Positions 17,934-25,722 of a stretch of DNA of 64,000 nt are shown one piece after another (the stretch's first letter is position 1; each line of letters opens with the position of its first letter). Made by a program: the position numbers and the translations under genes. The notes under the pieces are model-generated. The model did not search any database. It saw nothing but the letters and a program-made list of their open reading frames with translations, and was not told the origin of the DNA. The stretch comes from Rhizobiaceae bacterium (lineage in GTDB: Bacteria > Pseudomonadota > Alphaproteobacteria > Rhizobiales > Rhizobiaceae), in contig CAJPFN010000037.1 of NCBI GenBank assembly GCA_905339215.1, forward strand, positions 25,454 to 89,453, in the 5' to 3' direction.

Positions 17934-18346
17934 CACGCGGCCGCGAAGCTGACGGCGCCAGCCGATTCCAGCGCCAGTTCGAAGGTCACCTCGCCGTCGT
18001 GCTCGCCGGCATATTCGAGCGCGGTGATCTGGAACGGACCCTCGACCGTGCCGAAGCCCGGCACGACCACCTGCCAGTCGCCGATCTCGCCGGCGAAGAA
18101 CCGGCTGCGGATCGCAGCGTCGGAAGCGGCGTCCTTGAAGATGCCAGTGCCGGCCACCGCGGCGCGCTGCACGCCGGCGCCGGCGAGCAGCTCCCGCCAG
18201 CGCCCGGCGGAATCGGCGTTGGTCACGTCGACCGTCTCGCTGTTGAAGGAAAGCCGCTTCGAACGCAGCCCGGCGACCGTGGTGAAGGCGCCGAGCCCGT
18301 CGGCGTCGATCTTCAAGAGCAGGTCCTTGCCCTTCTGAGCGACCAT
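17933..18346 (-). CDS. GTA major tail protein (TP901-1 family, gp9-like)
   Basis: 137 aa. KGKDLLLKIDADGLGAFTTV ... SETVDVTNADSAGRWRELL and the later EGPFQITALEYAGEHDGEV are signatures of the phage major tail tube protein family used by GTAs. Forms the tail tube hexamers. Followed directly by gp10 with overlapping stop/start. Normal length. Confidence 0.93.
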   Translation of the reverse strand: MVAQKGKDLLLKIDADGLGAFTTVAGLRSKRLSFNSETVDVTNADSAGRWRELLAGAGVQRAAVAGTGIFKDAASDAAIRSRFFAGEIGDWQVVVPGFGTVEGPFQITALEYAGEHDGEVTFELALESAGAVSFAAA

Positions 18347-18430
18347 CGTCCTCTCCTGTGGTGATATGGGGATTTCGCCCGCCGGCGGTCTGCCGGCACG
18401 GCCCTTGCGACGCGGGAAAGCGTGTGTTTC

Positions 18431-18838
18431 CTATGCCGTCTCGGTCACGGCGCGGAAGCGCACCAGGCCGTGGTAGACGTCGTGATCCTCGTCCTGGCGG
18501 ACTTCCGAGAATTCCTGGCGCAGGTTGACCAGCGCATGGCCGTCGAGCGCCAGCGGCTGGTCGTGGAGCAGCGCGCCGATCCGCTCGATGATCGCCAGCG
18601 CCTCGGCCCTGCCGCGCGCCTTCGACCAGACATGCAGCGTGAACAGCTGCTCGGTGCCGCTCTCGGTCGCCGTGCTCCAGTCGTAGACGCTGGTGCGGCC
18701 GAAGGTGACATAGGGAAAGGCGGTCCCGGCCGGCACGTGGTCGTAGATCTTGCCGCCGCCGAGTGCGGCGACGATCGCTGCGTCGCCGGCGAGCGCGGCG
18801 AACACGGCCTTCTGCAGTTCAGCGGCCGGGGCGGTCAT
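18431..18838 (-). CDS. GTA tail terminator-like protein, DUF3168 (gp8-like)
   Basis: 135 aa from ATG 18838. ELQKAVFAALAGDAAIVAAL, then IYDHVPAGTAFPYVTFGRT and the C-terminal DVYHGLVRFRAVTE are the DUF3168 pattern. In RcGTA this position encodes the tail terminator. Its start overlaps the end of a short upstream frame by 20 nt; 84 nt separate it from the major tail gene. Confidence 0.9.
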   Translation of the reverse strand: MTAPAAELQKAVFAALAGDAAIVAALGGGKIYDHVPAGTAFPYVTFGRTSVYDWSTATESGTEQLFTLHVWSKARGRAEALAIIERIGALLHDQPLALDGHALVNLRQEFSEVRQDEDHDVYHGLVRFRAVTETA

Positions 18839-19013
18839 CGCGCGGCTCCTCGATCCTCGACTGCGGTCTTGACGGACGCCGGCGGCCCCGACTCGGATAC
18901 GCCGGTTCCCTGGCTGGACGGTAGTCGCGTTCGCCGGGGTCCGCCAGTACATGGGCGCGCCAGCGCAAGGCCCGCACAAGCCCCGCCAGCGTCAATGCCA
19001 CGGTCGCCTTCAT
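18819..19013 (-). CDS. Small basic protein between head closure and gp8
   Basis: 64 aa. Start ATG 19013 overlaps the head-closure stop as ATGA, the same coupling used along the cluster. Opens with MKATVALTLAGLVRALRWRA, then becomes arginine/proline-rich. I recognise no domain. Supported mainly by its coupled start and by filling the only gap here; the tail end may be non-coding. Confidence 0.4.
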   Translation of the reverse strand: MKATVALTLAGLVRALRWRAHVLADPGERDYRPAREPAYPSRGRRRPSRPQSRIEEPRDDRPGR

Positions 19014-19345
19014 GCGCCCTCCTCCCGCGTCCGCAGCACCAGGTAGCGGCCGCTCTCGTCGGGATCGTGCACGCTGACGATGGCGAAGCGCCGCGCCCCC
19101 TTCTTCAGGCGCATGCCGCTCGAGACGCCGTCGCGGTGGCGGATGGTGACGCGGTGCGTCACCGTCTCCAGCGCCTGGCCGGCGCCGAAGCGCACGCCGG
19201 CGGACACCGGCTCGATGCGGCCGAAGACGGTCGCCACCTCGTTCCACTCTTCGCCATGGCCGCCCATTCCGTCGGCGACCGGCGTCGCCTGTTCCAGCGC
19301 GAATTCCGTGCGCAGCCGGCCGGGGTCGATCGTCGTCGTCAGCAT
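19010..19345 (-). CDS. GTA head closure / head-tail adaptor (gp7-like)
   Basis: 111 aa. IDPGRLRTEFALEQ, DGMGGHGEEWNEVATVFGRI and VTHRVTIRHRDGV form the phage head closure (SPP1 gp16-like) pattern. The start shares its A with the upstream stop (TGATG at 19,345). Caps the connector before tail attachment. Normal length. Confidence 0.9.
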   Translation of the reverse strand: MLTTTIDPGRLRTEFALEQATPVADGMGGHGEEWNEVATVFGRIEPVSAGVRFGAGQALETVTHRVTIRHRDGVSSGMRLKKGARRFAIVSVHDPDESGRYLVLRTREEGA

Positions 19346-19914
19346 CAGAGCCGCGCCCTCCTGTAGGCGGAAACCAGGCGGTCGAAGCCGGGCGGATGGC
19401 CGACCGGCTGGTCGGCGGCGCCGGCGACGCCGCGGAACTCGAACCAGTGCGCCACCAGCATCAGGATCGCCCGCTTCAGCATGTCCGGCACGTCGGTGCC
19501 GGCCTCGCCGTAGCCGGCGCGGAAATCGACCTCGATGCCGTTCAGCGCCGGGCCCGGCGCCGGGCGTTCGGCGAGCCACAGCCGCGCCGGCCGCGCATGG
19601 GGATCGAGCCGGCAGGCGCTCGCGTCGACCACGGAGGCCTCGCCCTCGCTGCCGTAGATTGTCACCGACAGGATCTCGCGCACCGGATGCGGCGTCAGCG
19701 CCACCGTGCCGCTCCGCGGCCAGGCGTCCAGCGCCAGCCGCCAGTCCTGCTCGATCAGGGCGGTGCCGGTGGTACGCTCGACCGCGTCGCGCGCGGCGCG
19801 GACCAGCCCGGAGATCAGGTCGTCCTCGCTGTCATGGCCGAGCCTCAAATGCGCCTTCGCCTCGGCGAGCGTGACGGGCTCGAGCGCCGGCTCGACGGTT
19901 CTGAACAGGGTCAT
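19345..19914 (-). CDS. GTA head-tail connector (gp6-like)
   Basis: 189 aa from ATG 19914. EPVTLAEAKAHLRLGHDSED then DDLISGLVRAARDAVERTTG is the classic start of the gp6-like/phiE125 gp8 head-tail connector family. The central IEVDFRAGYGEAG and KRAILMLVAHWFEFRG are also typical. It sits downstream of the capsid gene after a repeat-containing gap. Confidence 0.92.
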   Translation of the reverse strand: MTLFRTVEPALEPVTLAEAKAHLRLGHDSEDDLISGLVRAARDAVERTTGTALIEQDWRLALDAWPRSGTVALTPHPVREILSVTIYGSEGEASVVDASACRLDPHARPARLWLAERPAPGPALNGIEVDFRAGYGEAGTDVPDMLKRAILMLVAHWFEFRGVAGAADQPVGHPPGFDRLVSAYRRARL

Positions 19915-19959
19915 GGATGGCTCCGTCGGGTGGAGATAGGACGGTCGTGCGCCGCCGCG

Positions 19960-20121
19960 GTCGACCCCCGCTCCGCCTCGATTCGCTCGGCATCTCTCCC
20001 CCGCTCGGCGGGGGAGAGGAAGCCAAGCCGGAGAAGCGCCGGCGCCGCGGCAGCGCATTTCCTCTCCCCCGTCGACCGGAGGAGAGGTGGTTTGCGAAAG
20101 CAAACCGGAGTGGGGGTCGAC
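19960..20121. repeat. Mosaic palindromic repeat with GTCGACCCCC ends (capsid-connector gap)
   Basis: The 339-nt gap 19,915-20,253 holds no gene. It contains an element ended by GTCGACCCCCGCTCCG and its near-inverse CGGAGTGGGGGTCGAC, with internal stems such as CTCCCCCGCTCGGCGGGGGAG. Its ends differ from those of the 132-bp element, so it is a second repeat class. Possible mRNA hairpin downstream of capsid. Confidence 0.7.
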
Positions 20122-20253
20122 CGGGATCGGGGCGGTCAGGAGGCGCGTGTCCCGCCGAAAGAAGGAAACGGCCCCGGCAACGGGAATCTGCCGGGTCCGC
20201 TACGGCACAGTCCGGGCGGGAAGGAGGGAGGAGGCCCGCCCGAGCGAGTGATG

Positions 20254-21567
20254 TTACTCGGTGCCGAACTTGACCAGCTTGATGGCGTCGAAGTCCTGGA
20301 CGCCGCCGCCGACGCGCTTGGTCGTGTAGAACAGCACGTAGGGCTTGGCGGTGTAGGGGTCGCGCAGCACCCTCACCCCGGTGCGGTCGACGACGAGATA
20401 GCCGCGCTGGAAGTCGCCGAAGGCGATCGGCGTGGCGTCGATCGCGGCGTCGGGCATGTCCTCCGCCTCGACGACCGGAAAGCCCATCAGCATCGCCCGC
20501 TGGCCGGGGGCGGCCGGCGGCTGCCACAGATAGTTGCCGTCGGCGTCCTTCAGCTTGCGGATCGTCGCCTGGGTCTTCCTGTTCATCACCCAGCTGGCGT
20601 TCTGCCGGTAGCCGGCCTTCAGCGCGTAGATCGTGTCGATCAGCGTGTCCGACGGATTCGACGCCGGCAGTGCCCCGTCCACCCCCGTCGCCACATAGCC
20701 GATCTTGTCCCACGCCCAGCTTGCCTCCGCGACCTGGTCGTAGTCGAGGAAGCCGCGCGGCTTGTTCGTCCCGTCACCGGCGACGAAGGCTGCCCCCTCC
20801 TGCTCGGCAAACGCGGTCTCCACCTCCCCGGCGATCCAGCGGTCGATGTCGACCGCGGCGTCGTCGAGCAGCGATGCCGTCGCCGCCGGCATGGCGTAGA
20901 GCTCGACGGTCGGGAACGACAGCTCGGCCAGCGTCGGCGTCGCCGTCTGCGGTCTCGCCGCCGTCTCGCCCACCCAGCCGACCGCCGGGCCGGACACGGC
21001 GAAGGGCTTCTTCAGCACCGCCCCGGTCACCTGGCGCACCGAGGCGATGGAGCGGATCGGCGAGATCAGCGCCAGCCGGCGGCCGATCTCGGCCTCGGTC
21101 TCGTCGGGTACGAGGTAGCCGCCGTCCTGCGCCGAGCCGTAGGACATCGCCTTGCTCTCCAGCGCGCGCAGATGGCGGTCGTCGCCGGAGCGCACATAGG
21201 CCTCGAAGGCGGCGACGTGCTCCGACTTCACCGAAAACCCGTCGGCCGGTCCGCCGGGGCGCCCGAGTGCGGGCCGCGCTTGGCGCAGCAGCAGCCGGTC
21301 GAGCGCCCGCTTCTGCTCGTCCAGCGCACCGGCGATGCGCTCGACCTTGTCGCTGGTGACGACGTCGGCGACGGCCTTCCGCTCGATCTCGGCCAGCCGC
21401 TCGTCGTTCGCCTCCCTGAACGCCTCGAAGGCGCTCGCCAGCTCGGCGAAGACGGCCCCGGCGTCGCCGCCGGCCCGCGCATTCGCCCCGGTTCCGGCCC
21501 CCGGATTGGCCCCGATGCTGGCCCCGAAGCCCGCCTTGTTTTCCAGTGCTGCGATGCTGTCGTTCAT
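20254..21567 (-). CDS. GTA major capsid protein (HK97 fold, gp5-like)
   Basis: 437 aa. N-terminal helical delta/scaffold domain of about 110 residues (FAELASAFEAFREANDERLA) to be removed by the prohead protease. HK97-fold capsid domain follows: GSAQDGGYLVPDETEAEIGR, AMPAATASLLDDAAVDID, and the C-terminal YTAKPYVLFYTTKRVGGGVQ. Start ATG 21567 overlaps the protease stop (ATGA). Full length and intact. Confidence 0.95.
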   Translation of the reverse strand: MNDSIAALENKAGFGASIGANPGAGTGANARAGGDAGAVFAELASAFEAFREANDERLAEIERKAVADVVTSDKVERIAGALDEQKRALDRLLLRQARPALGRPGGPADGFSVKSEHVAAFEAYVRSGDDRHLRALESKAMSYGSAQDGGYLVPDETEAEIGRRLALISPIRSIASVRQVTGAVLKKPFAVSGPAVGWVGETAARPQTATPTLAELSFPTVELYAMPAATASLLDDAAVDIDRWIAGEVETAFAEQEGAAFVAGDGTNKPRGFLDYDQVAEASWAWDKIGYVATGVDGALPASNPSDTLIDTIYALKAGYRQNASWVMNRKTQATIRKLKDADGNYLWQPPAAPGQRAMLMGFPVVEAEDMPDAAIDATPIAFGDFQRGYLVVDRTGVRVLRDPYTAKPYVLFYTTKRVGGGVQDFDAIKLVKFGTE

Positions 21568-22259
21568 GCTCTTCCTTCCTTTCCGTGGAGAGTTCTCGTC
21601 GCCGATCTCAGGCCCGCCGCGAGCCGCAGCGCGGCAATCCGGCCGCCATCGTCGCGCGGCGATCCGCCGTGCGATGCCCGGTCGGGCAGCCGGCCTTCGG
21701 GCCGTCGACCGATGGACCCTGAATGCTCATGCAAGGCCCCGCCGGCCGACTTGCCGTCGGGCAGCACTTTGAGCCGCGCGCCGGGCAGCATCGGGAAGGT
21801 GACGATCGACACTTCCCACAGATCCGCCTCGACGATGCGGCGCACGCCGTTCCGCCGGTCGTTCGCGGCGCGCACCGTGCGGAAGCCGATCGACAGGCCG
21901 TCGAGCGCGCCGGACGAGATCAGCGCGGCGAGCTCGTCGGCCTTCTGCACGCCGGCGGTCAGCCGCCCCTCGACCCACAGCCCGGTCGCGTCCTCGCGGA
22001 TTTCCGTCCAGCGGCCCACCGGCTCGGCCGGGTCGTGCTGGAAAAGCATGCGGATTCCGGATGCCCCGCGCTTGGCGAGTGCCGCGGTAAACGCCCCCGG
22101 CTCGACCGCGTCGCGCCCCAGGTCGACGACGCCGAACAGGCTGGCGTGGCCGCCGATCCGGAAGCCGCCGGCGGACCGGGCGACGTCGATGCGCAGGTCG
22201 GCGGTCATTCCGCCGCGCACGGCCGTCTGCGGCCCGGCGATCCCGGTTCCGTTGTTCAT
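21564..22259 (-). CDS. GTA prohead protease (HK97 family, gp4-like)
   Basis: 231 aa from ATG 22259; ATG at 22,208 (MTADLRIDV) is a plausible shorter start. Protease core: GHASLFGVVDLGRDAVEPGAF, RMLFQHDPAEPVGRW (catalytic His), and SGALDGLSIGFRTV (catalytic Ser). It cleaves the capsid delta domain during head maturation. The charged C-terminal tail is variable. Lies directly before capsid with overlap. Confidence 0.93.
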   Translation of the reverse strand: MNNGTGIAGPQTAVRGGMTADLRIDVARSAGGFRIGGHASLFGVVDLGRDAVEPGAFTAALAKRGASGIRMLFQHDPAEPVGRWTEIREDATGLWVEGRLTAGVQKADELAALISSGALDGLSIGFRTVRAANDRRNGVRRIVEADLWEVSIVTFPMLPGARLKVLPDGKSAGGALHEHSGSIGRRPEGRLPDRASHGGSPRDDGGRIAALRLAAGLRSATRTLHGKEGRA

Positions 22260-22304
22260 TCTTGTCGCTCCGTTGATGGTTGGCCACGGCGCCGGATGCC
22301 GTCG

Positions 22305-22500
22305 TTCCTCTCCGCTCGGGGAGAGGACGGCGAGGGCGAAGCCCGAGCCGAGTGAGGAGGGTGCGCGTATGGACGCACGACGGCGCCGTTCCCCTCCCCC
22401 TTGTGGGGAGGGGTCAGGGGTGGGGGTATCGCCGCTCAGCCTCGCCCGGAAAGGACCCCCACCCGCGCCTCCGGCGCGACCTCCCCACAGGGGGGAGGTC
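22305..22500. repeat. Repeat cluster between DUF6107 and prohead protease genes
   Basis: The 252-nt gap contains two GC-rich palindromic units: one around 22,305-22,365 sharing GGCGAGGGCGAAGCCCGAG with the element at 31.8 kb, and one around 22,388-22,500 with stems CCTCCCCCTTGTGGGGAGG and CTCCCCACAGGGGGGAG. No gene is seen. Typical intergenic mosaic elements of this genome. Confidence 0.7.
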
Positions 22501-22511
22501 GCCGCCGCCGC

Positions 22512-22832
22512 TCACTCCGTGCGCCGCTTCCCGCCCCGCTCGAGCATCCGCATGACGAAGCCCAGCGCCCACCAGGCGCAGAGACTCGCGGCGGCCGAAC
22601 CGAGCAGCATCGTCTCGCCCGCCCCGATCGCCCCGGCGATACCCAGCTCGGTCACGATCTTCAGCCCCGCCGCGCCGCCGAACACCAGCCCGCAGGCGAT
22701 GCCGACGGCGAAGCGGATCGCCGCCTCGCGGCGGCCTTTCGGCAGGATGTAGGCGAGCGAGATCGCCGAGCCGGCGACCGCGCCCGTCCCCTTCGCCGCC
22801 CACAGCCAGGCGGCTTCCGCATAGTCGGTCAT
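22512..22832 (-). CDS. DUF6107-family membrane protein of the GTA cluster
   Basis: 106 aa with three hydrophobic segments (AVAGSAISLAYILP; AAIRFAVGIACGLVFGGAAG; TMLLGSAAASLCAWWALGFV). Small membrane proteins of this family sit between portal and prohead protease in rhizobial GTA-like clusters. The function is unknown. Here it marks the ancestral neighbour of the portal gene: the 4 kb between them is inserted cargo. Confidence 0.8.
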   Translation of the reverse strand: MTDYAEAAWLWAAKGTGAVAGSAISLAYILPKGRREAAIRFAVGIACGLVFGGAAGLKIVTELGIAGAIGAGETMLLGSAAASLCAWWALGFVMRMLERGGKRRTE

Positions 22833-22937
22833 GTCATGCGGTCCCCTATGTTCGGATTGCGGGCGCGGAGTGCTCGGAAGCCGCCGGAACCGGCGGCGCC
22901 GGCCGGTCTGTCGGCGCGTGGTTCATATGGTGTATGA

Positions 22938-23032
22938 TATACGATCCTATATGAGGAGCGTTGATATATGAACCTATATTGACATGCTCTATATACACTC
23001 GTATATCGTGAACTTGAATATAGGAACGTATA
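22938..23032. promoter_or_regulatory. Four-site HipB operator array, 27-bp period
   Basis: Four copies of TATA-N6-TATA start at 22938, 22965, 22992 and 23019, exactly 27 bp apart. The spacers are CGATCC, TGAACC, CACTCG and GGAACG. The last site ends 2 nt before the hipB start codon, and sites 2-4 cover or flank the promoter. E. coli hipBA also uses four spaced palindromic operators, so cooperative autorepression is a natural reading. Binding is inferred from layout. Confidence 0.8.
22979..23007 (+). promoter_or_regulatory. hipBA promoter
   Basis: TTGACA (22,979-22,984), a 17-nt spacer, then TATATC (23,002-23,007). The -10 lies within operator 3 and the -35 abuts operator 2. Would drive hipB with a short leader. 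Confidence 0.65.
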
Positions 23033-23034
23033 TC

Positions 23035-23349
23035 ATGCGCATCCGGACCGCCCGCGACATCGGGCTTCTCCTGAAGGAGGCCCGCAAGCGGCGCGGCCTG
23101 TCTCAGGCGGCCCTGGCCAGGATGATCAATACAACCCAGACATGGGTGTCGTGGGTCGAGAACGGCAAGCCGGGCGCAGAGATCGGCAACGTGCTGCTGG
23201 CGCTCACAACGCTCGGCGTGGAGATGAACTTCGACCTGCCGGCACCGCCGCCGGACGGCGACCAGCCCGGCAACCGGCATGTCGATGATGACCGGCATGT
23301 CGATGGTCGACATGCCGACGACGACGATGCCCCGCCCTACAAGCTCTGA
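23035..23349 (+). CDS. hipB: HipB-like XRE antitoxin
   Basis: 104 aa from ATG 23035, placed just after the operator array. HTH domain: RTARDIGLLLKEARKRRGLS, QAALARMINTTQTWVSWVEN, with the allele-type ending NVLLALTTLGVEMNFDLP. The C-terminal tail is Asp/His-rich and contains near-repeats (HVDDDRHVDGRHADDDD). Expected to bind HipA and the four upstream sites. Two nt precede the hipA start. The block is visibly less GC-rich than the surrounding GTA genes and reads opposite to them, indicating later acquisition. Confidence 0.88.
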   Translation: MRIRTARDIGLLLKEARKRRGLSQAALARMINTTQTWVSWVENGKPGAEIGNVLLALTTLGVEMNFDLPAPPPDGDQPGNRHVDDDRHVDGRHADDDDAPPYKL

Positions 23350-23351
23350 CG

Positions 23352-24695
23352 GTGCCGATGATGACGATGAGAATCGTCGATACGCTTGACGTGTACATCT
23401 CCGGCCGCCACGTCGGCGAACTGCACCACCTGCAGGGTGAAAAGCTCTCGTTCTCCTACGACGAGCAATGGATGAACGGCCGGGTCGCAATCCCCCTGTC
23501 GCTCTCGATGCCGACGATTGCCAGATCCTACGACGGCAAGGTGGTCGAGGCGTTCCTGTGGGGGCTGCTTCCCGACAACGAGCAGACCATCGGCCGCTGG
23601 GCACAGAGGTTCCAGGTTCCCGCCCGAAATCCGTTCGCGCTGCTCAGGCATGTCGGGCGGGATTGCGCCGGTGCCGTTCAGTTCCTGCCGCGGGGAACGG
23701 AGCTCTCCCGCGGCGAAACGTTCGAACCCCTCACCGACGCGCAGATCGGCGATCGTTTGCGCGATCTGCGCCGCGACGGTGCGGCGACGCGGCGGCTTGG
23801 CGATCCCGGCCAGTTCAGCCTCGCCGGCGCCCAGGCCAAGACTGCCTTCCATCTCGACGCAGCGACCGGTCAGTGGGGCATACCGCGGGAAGACACGCCG
23901 ACGACGCACATCTTCAAGCCGCCGATGCCGCATCTGCACGGTCATACCGAAAACGAACATTTCTGCCTGCAACTCGCCGGGATGCTCGGATTGGATGCCG
24001 CGCATAGCCAGGTTCTCGAATTCGCCGGCGAGAAGGCGATCGTCGTGAAGCGCTATGACCGTCGCATCGTCGACGGCAGGACCATCCGCATCCATCAGGA
24101 GGACATGTGCCAGGCGCTGTCGGTCATGCCGACGCGCAAATACGAGAACCAGGGTGGTCCAGGCGTCGCCACCATCGCCACCAGGGTGTTGTCGGCCGCG
24201 AACGATCCGACAAGGGATCGACAGGCCTTCATGCAAGCCAACATCTTCAATTGGATCATCGGCGGTACCGACGCCCACGCGAAGAACTACTCGATGCTGC
24301 TGGGCGCGCAGGGCGAGGCGCGCCTGGCGCCGCTTTACGACCTCTCCAGCATCCTGCCGCACCTTGGCGAGGGCGAGATCCAGGCCGGGACGCGCGATCT
24401 GAGGCTGGCGATGAAGATCGACCGAGTGTACCCGATCGACGAGGTCATGCCCCGCGACTGGAAGCGCTGCGCCTCGTCCGCCAAGGTCGGAAGCGAGTTC
24501 ACCCTGCAATCCGTCCGCAACCAGATCGCCGTCATGCCCGACCTCGCATCAGCCTGTGCCGCCGCACTGCGGGCGCAGGGCATTTCGCACGAGATCGTGA
24601 ATCGCCTCGTCGACACGATCGCCGCACGTGCCAATGGTCTTTCGAGACTCTACGGCCAGGAAGCGGCACGAGATATGCCCCAACTACTGACGTAG
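23352..24695 (+). CDS. hipA: HipA-like serine/threonine kinase toxin
   Basis: 447 aa from GTG 23352; ATGs at 23358 and 23361 are alternatives. N-terminal Couple_hipA region (VYISGRHVGELHHLQGEKLS), then the kinase. The P-loop is SLAGAQAKT with Ser156 at the E. coli Ser150 autophosphorylation position. Catalytic GGTDAHAKNYS has Asp307; the metal-binding motif is LYDLSS. All key residues are present, so the toxin should be active. HipA kinases phosphorylate translation factors such as GltX and cause dormancy; the target of this branch is unknown. Embedded between GTA portal and DUF6107 genes. Confidence 0.92.
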   Translation: MPMMTMRIVDTLDVYISGRHVGELHHLQGEKLSFSYDEQWMNGRVAIPLSLSMPTIARSYDGKVVEAFLWGLLPDNEQTIGRWAQRFQVPARNPFALLRHVGRDCAGAVQFLPRGTELSRGETFEPLTDAQIGDRLRDLRRDGAATRRLGDPGQFSLAGAQAKTAFHLDAATGQWGIPREDTPTTHIFKPPMPHLHGHTENEHFCLQLAGMLGLDAAHSQVLEFAGEKAIVVKRYDRRIVDGRTIRIHQEDMCQALSVMPTRKYENQGGPGVATIATRVLSAANDPTRDRQAFMQANIFNWIIGGTDAHAKNYSMLLGAQGEARLAPLYDLSSILPHLGEGEIQAGTRDLRLAMKIDRVYPIDEVMPRDWKRCASSAKVGSEFTLQSVRNQIAVMPDLASACAAALRAQGISHEIVNRLVDTIAARANGLSRLYGQEAARDMPQLLT

Positions 24696-24791
24696 GCTGC
24701 CGTCCGCCTGCAAGACCACGGAGGGATGCCGGCAAGCGCTCATGCCGGGGTCGCCCGCCATTCGGCGGGTTCCCTGCCTCCACCTCCTGAA

Positions 24792-25631
24792 TCACGGCCG
24801 TCGGCCATTCCATGGCAAGGCTGGCTTGTCGTCGCAATAGCCGTAGGTTCCCTCAAAGGCGCGAGGCGAAAAGGTCCAGCGGATACGACCCCAGTAGCGC
24901 GACCCAAGCCTCTCGGTCGCGCACTCCTTGTCCGAACGGGTCTCGGACCAGAAGCCGGTCAGCCCGTTGCCGTCGAGCGCGGCCTCGATCTTCCCATTCT
25001 CGTCAGGCATGTACGTTCCGGTAACGGTCGCGCCGTCCTGCCAAAGGATCACCGCGCCGTAATCGGTGTTCCAGCCGCCGTTGAGATCGAGCTGCTGCAC
25101 CTCGCCGTTGCCGTTACCGTCGATCGCTACGACCTCTGCGCCGAAGACCTCGACCCGCAATTCCTGCCCCTCTTGCCAGTAATCATAGTCGACATGCGAT
25201 ACTGGCCAGCATTGAGGGTTGCCCCTTACGTCTACCGTAAACGACTCGGACTCTTCGATGACGTAGGTGTCCTCGAGGATGAGGGGAACCCCATCCACCC
25301 AGTCACCGGTTTCCTTGCCTCCCTGGGTTGATTTTCTCGGCAACGCGCCAGGCAGCGGGCTCGCATAGGCGAAATCCTCCTTGTTGGCCCACCAAGTCGA
25401 CCGGTTCGAGACCGGGATATTGGGGTGGTAACCCAGGCTCATGTAGGGGTTGATCGTCGTCCTGACAGAGACCCGTGCGGGTCCGGTCACGGTGAAGCGC
25501 CCGATCACGGATTCGCTGCAGTGCTGCCTGCCGCCCTCCGGAAACGTCACCCAAATCACGTCGTCGGCCTGAGCACCGACCGTCAGCACAAGCGTGAAGA
25601 TACCGGTCAGGATAGCAGCTGGACTTCTCAT
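24792..25631 (-). CDS. Secreted protein of unknown function (cargo)
   Basis: 279 aa with a clear signal peptide (ILTGIFTLVLTVGAQA) and four later cysteines, suggesting a periplasmic or exported beta-rich protein. The first half is unrecognised. The last about 110 residues (LNGGWNTDYGAVILWQDGA, VTGTYMPDENGKIEAALDGN, GRIRWTFSPRAFEGTYGY) look like a small beta-barrel/lipocalin-like repeat seen in secreted proteins of unknown role. Not a GTA gene. It lies between hipA (convergent) and the portal relic, about 90 nt from each. No function is claimed. Confidence 0.7.
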   Translation of the reverse strand: MRSPAAILTGIFTLVLTVGAQADDVIWVTFPEGGRQHCSESVIGRFTVTGPARVSVRTTINPYMSLGYHPNIPVSNRSTWWANKEDFAYASPLPGALPRKSTQGGKETGDWVDGVPLILEDTYVIEESESFTVDVRGNPQCWPVSHVDYDYWQEGQELRVEVFGAEVVAIDGNGNGEVQQLDLNGGWNTDYGAVILWQDGATVTGTYMPDENGKIEAALDGNGLTGFWSETRSDKECATERLGSRYWGRIRWTFSPRAFEGTYGYCDDKPALPWNGRRP

Positions 25632-25722
25632 CTTCTACCTCCTGCCCCGCGAAAACGATTAAATAACAGCCGGCGGCGCCGGTACGACATGATCTGCGTC
25701 AAGAAGGAAAGGGAGGGGCCGG

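Noticed and set aside
19396..22752. Very long open frame (1118 codons) on the plus strand across capsid and protease genes
   Set aside because: Antisense to well-recognised GTA genes; Arg/Gly/Ala-rich product without domains, as expected for high-GC third-position shadows.
22938..23032. 27-bp periodic repeats considered as a small CRISPR array
   Set aside because: Only the TATA flanks repeat, units abut a promoter and hipB start, no cas genes; operator array is the better explanation.
24754..24769. CCCGCC/GGCGGG hairpin after hipA as terminator
   Set aside because: Short stem without T-run; not distinctive in this GC-rich sequence.
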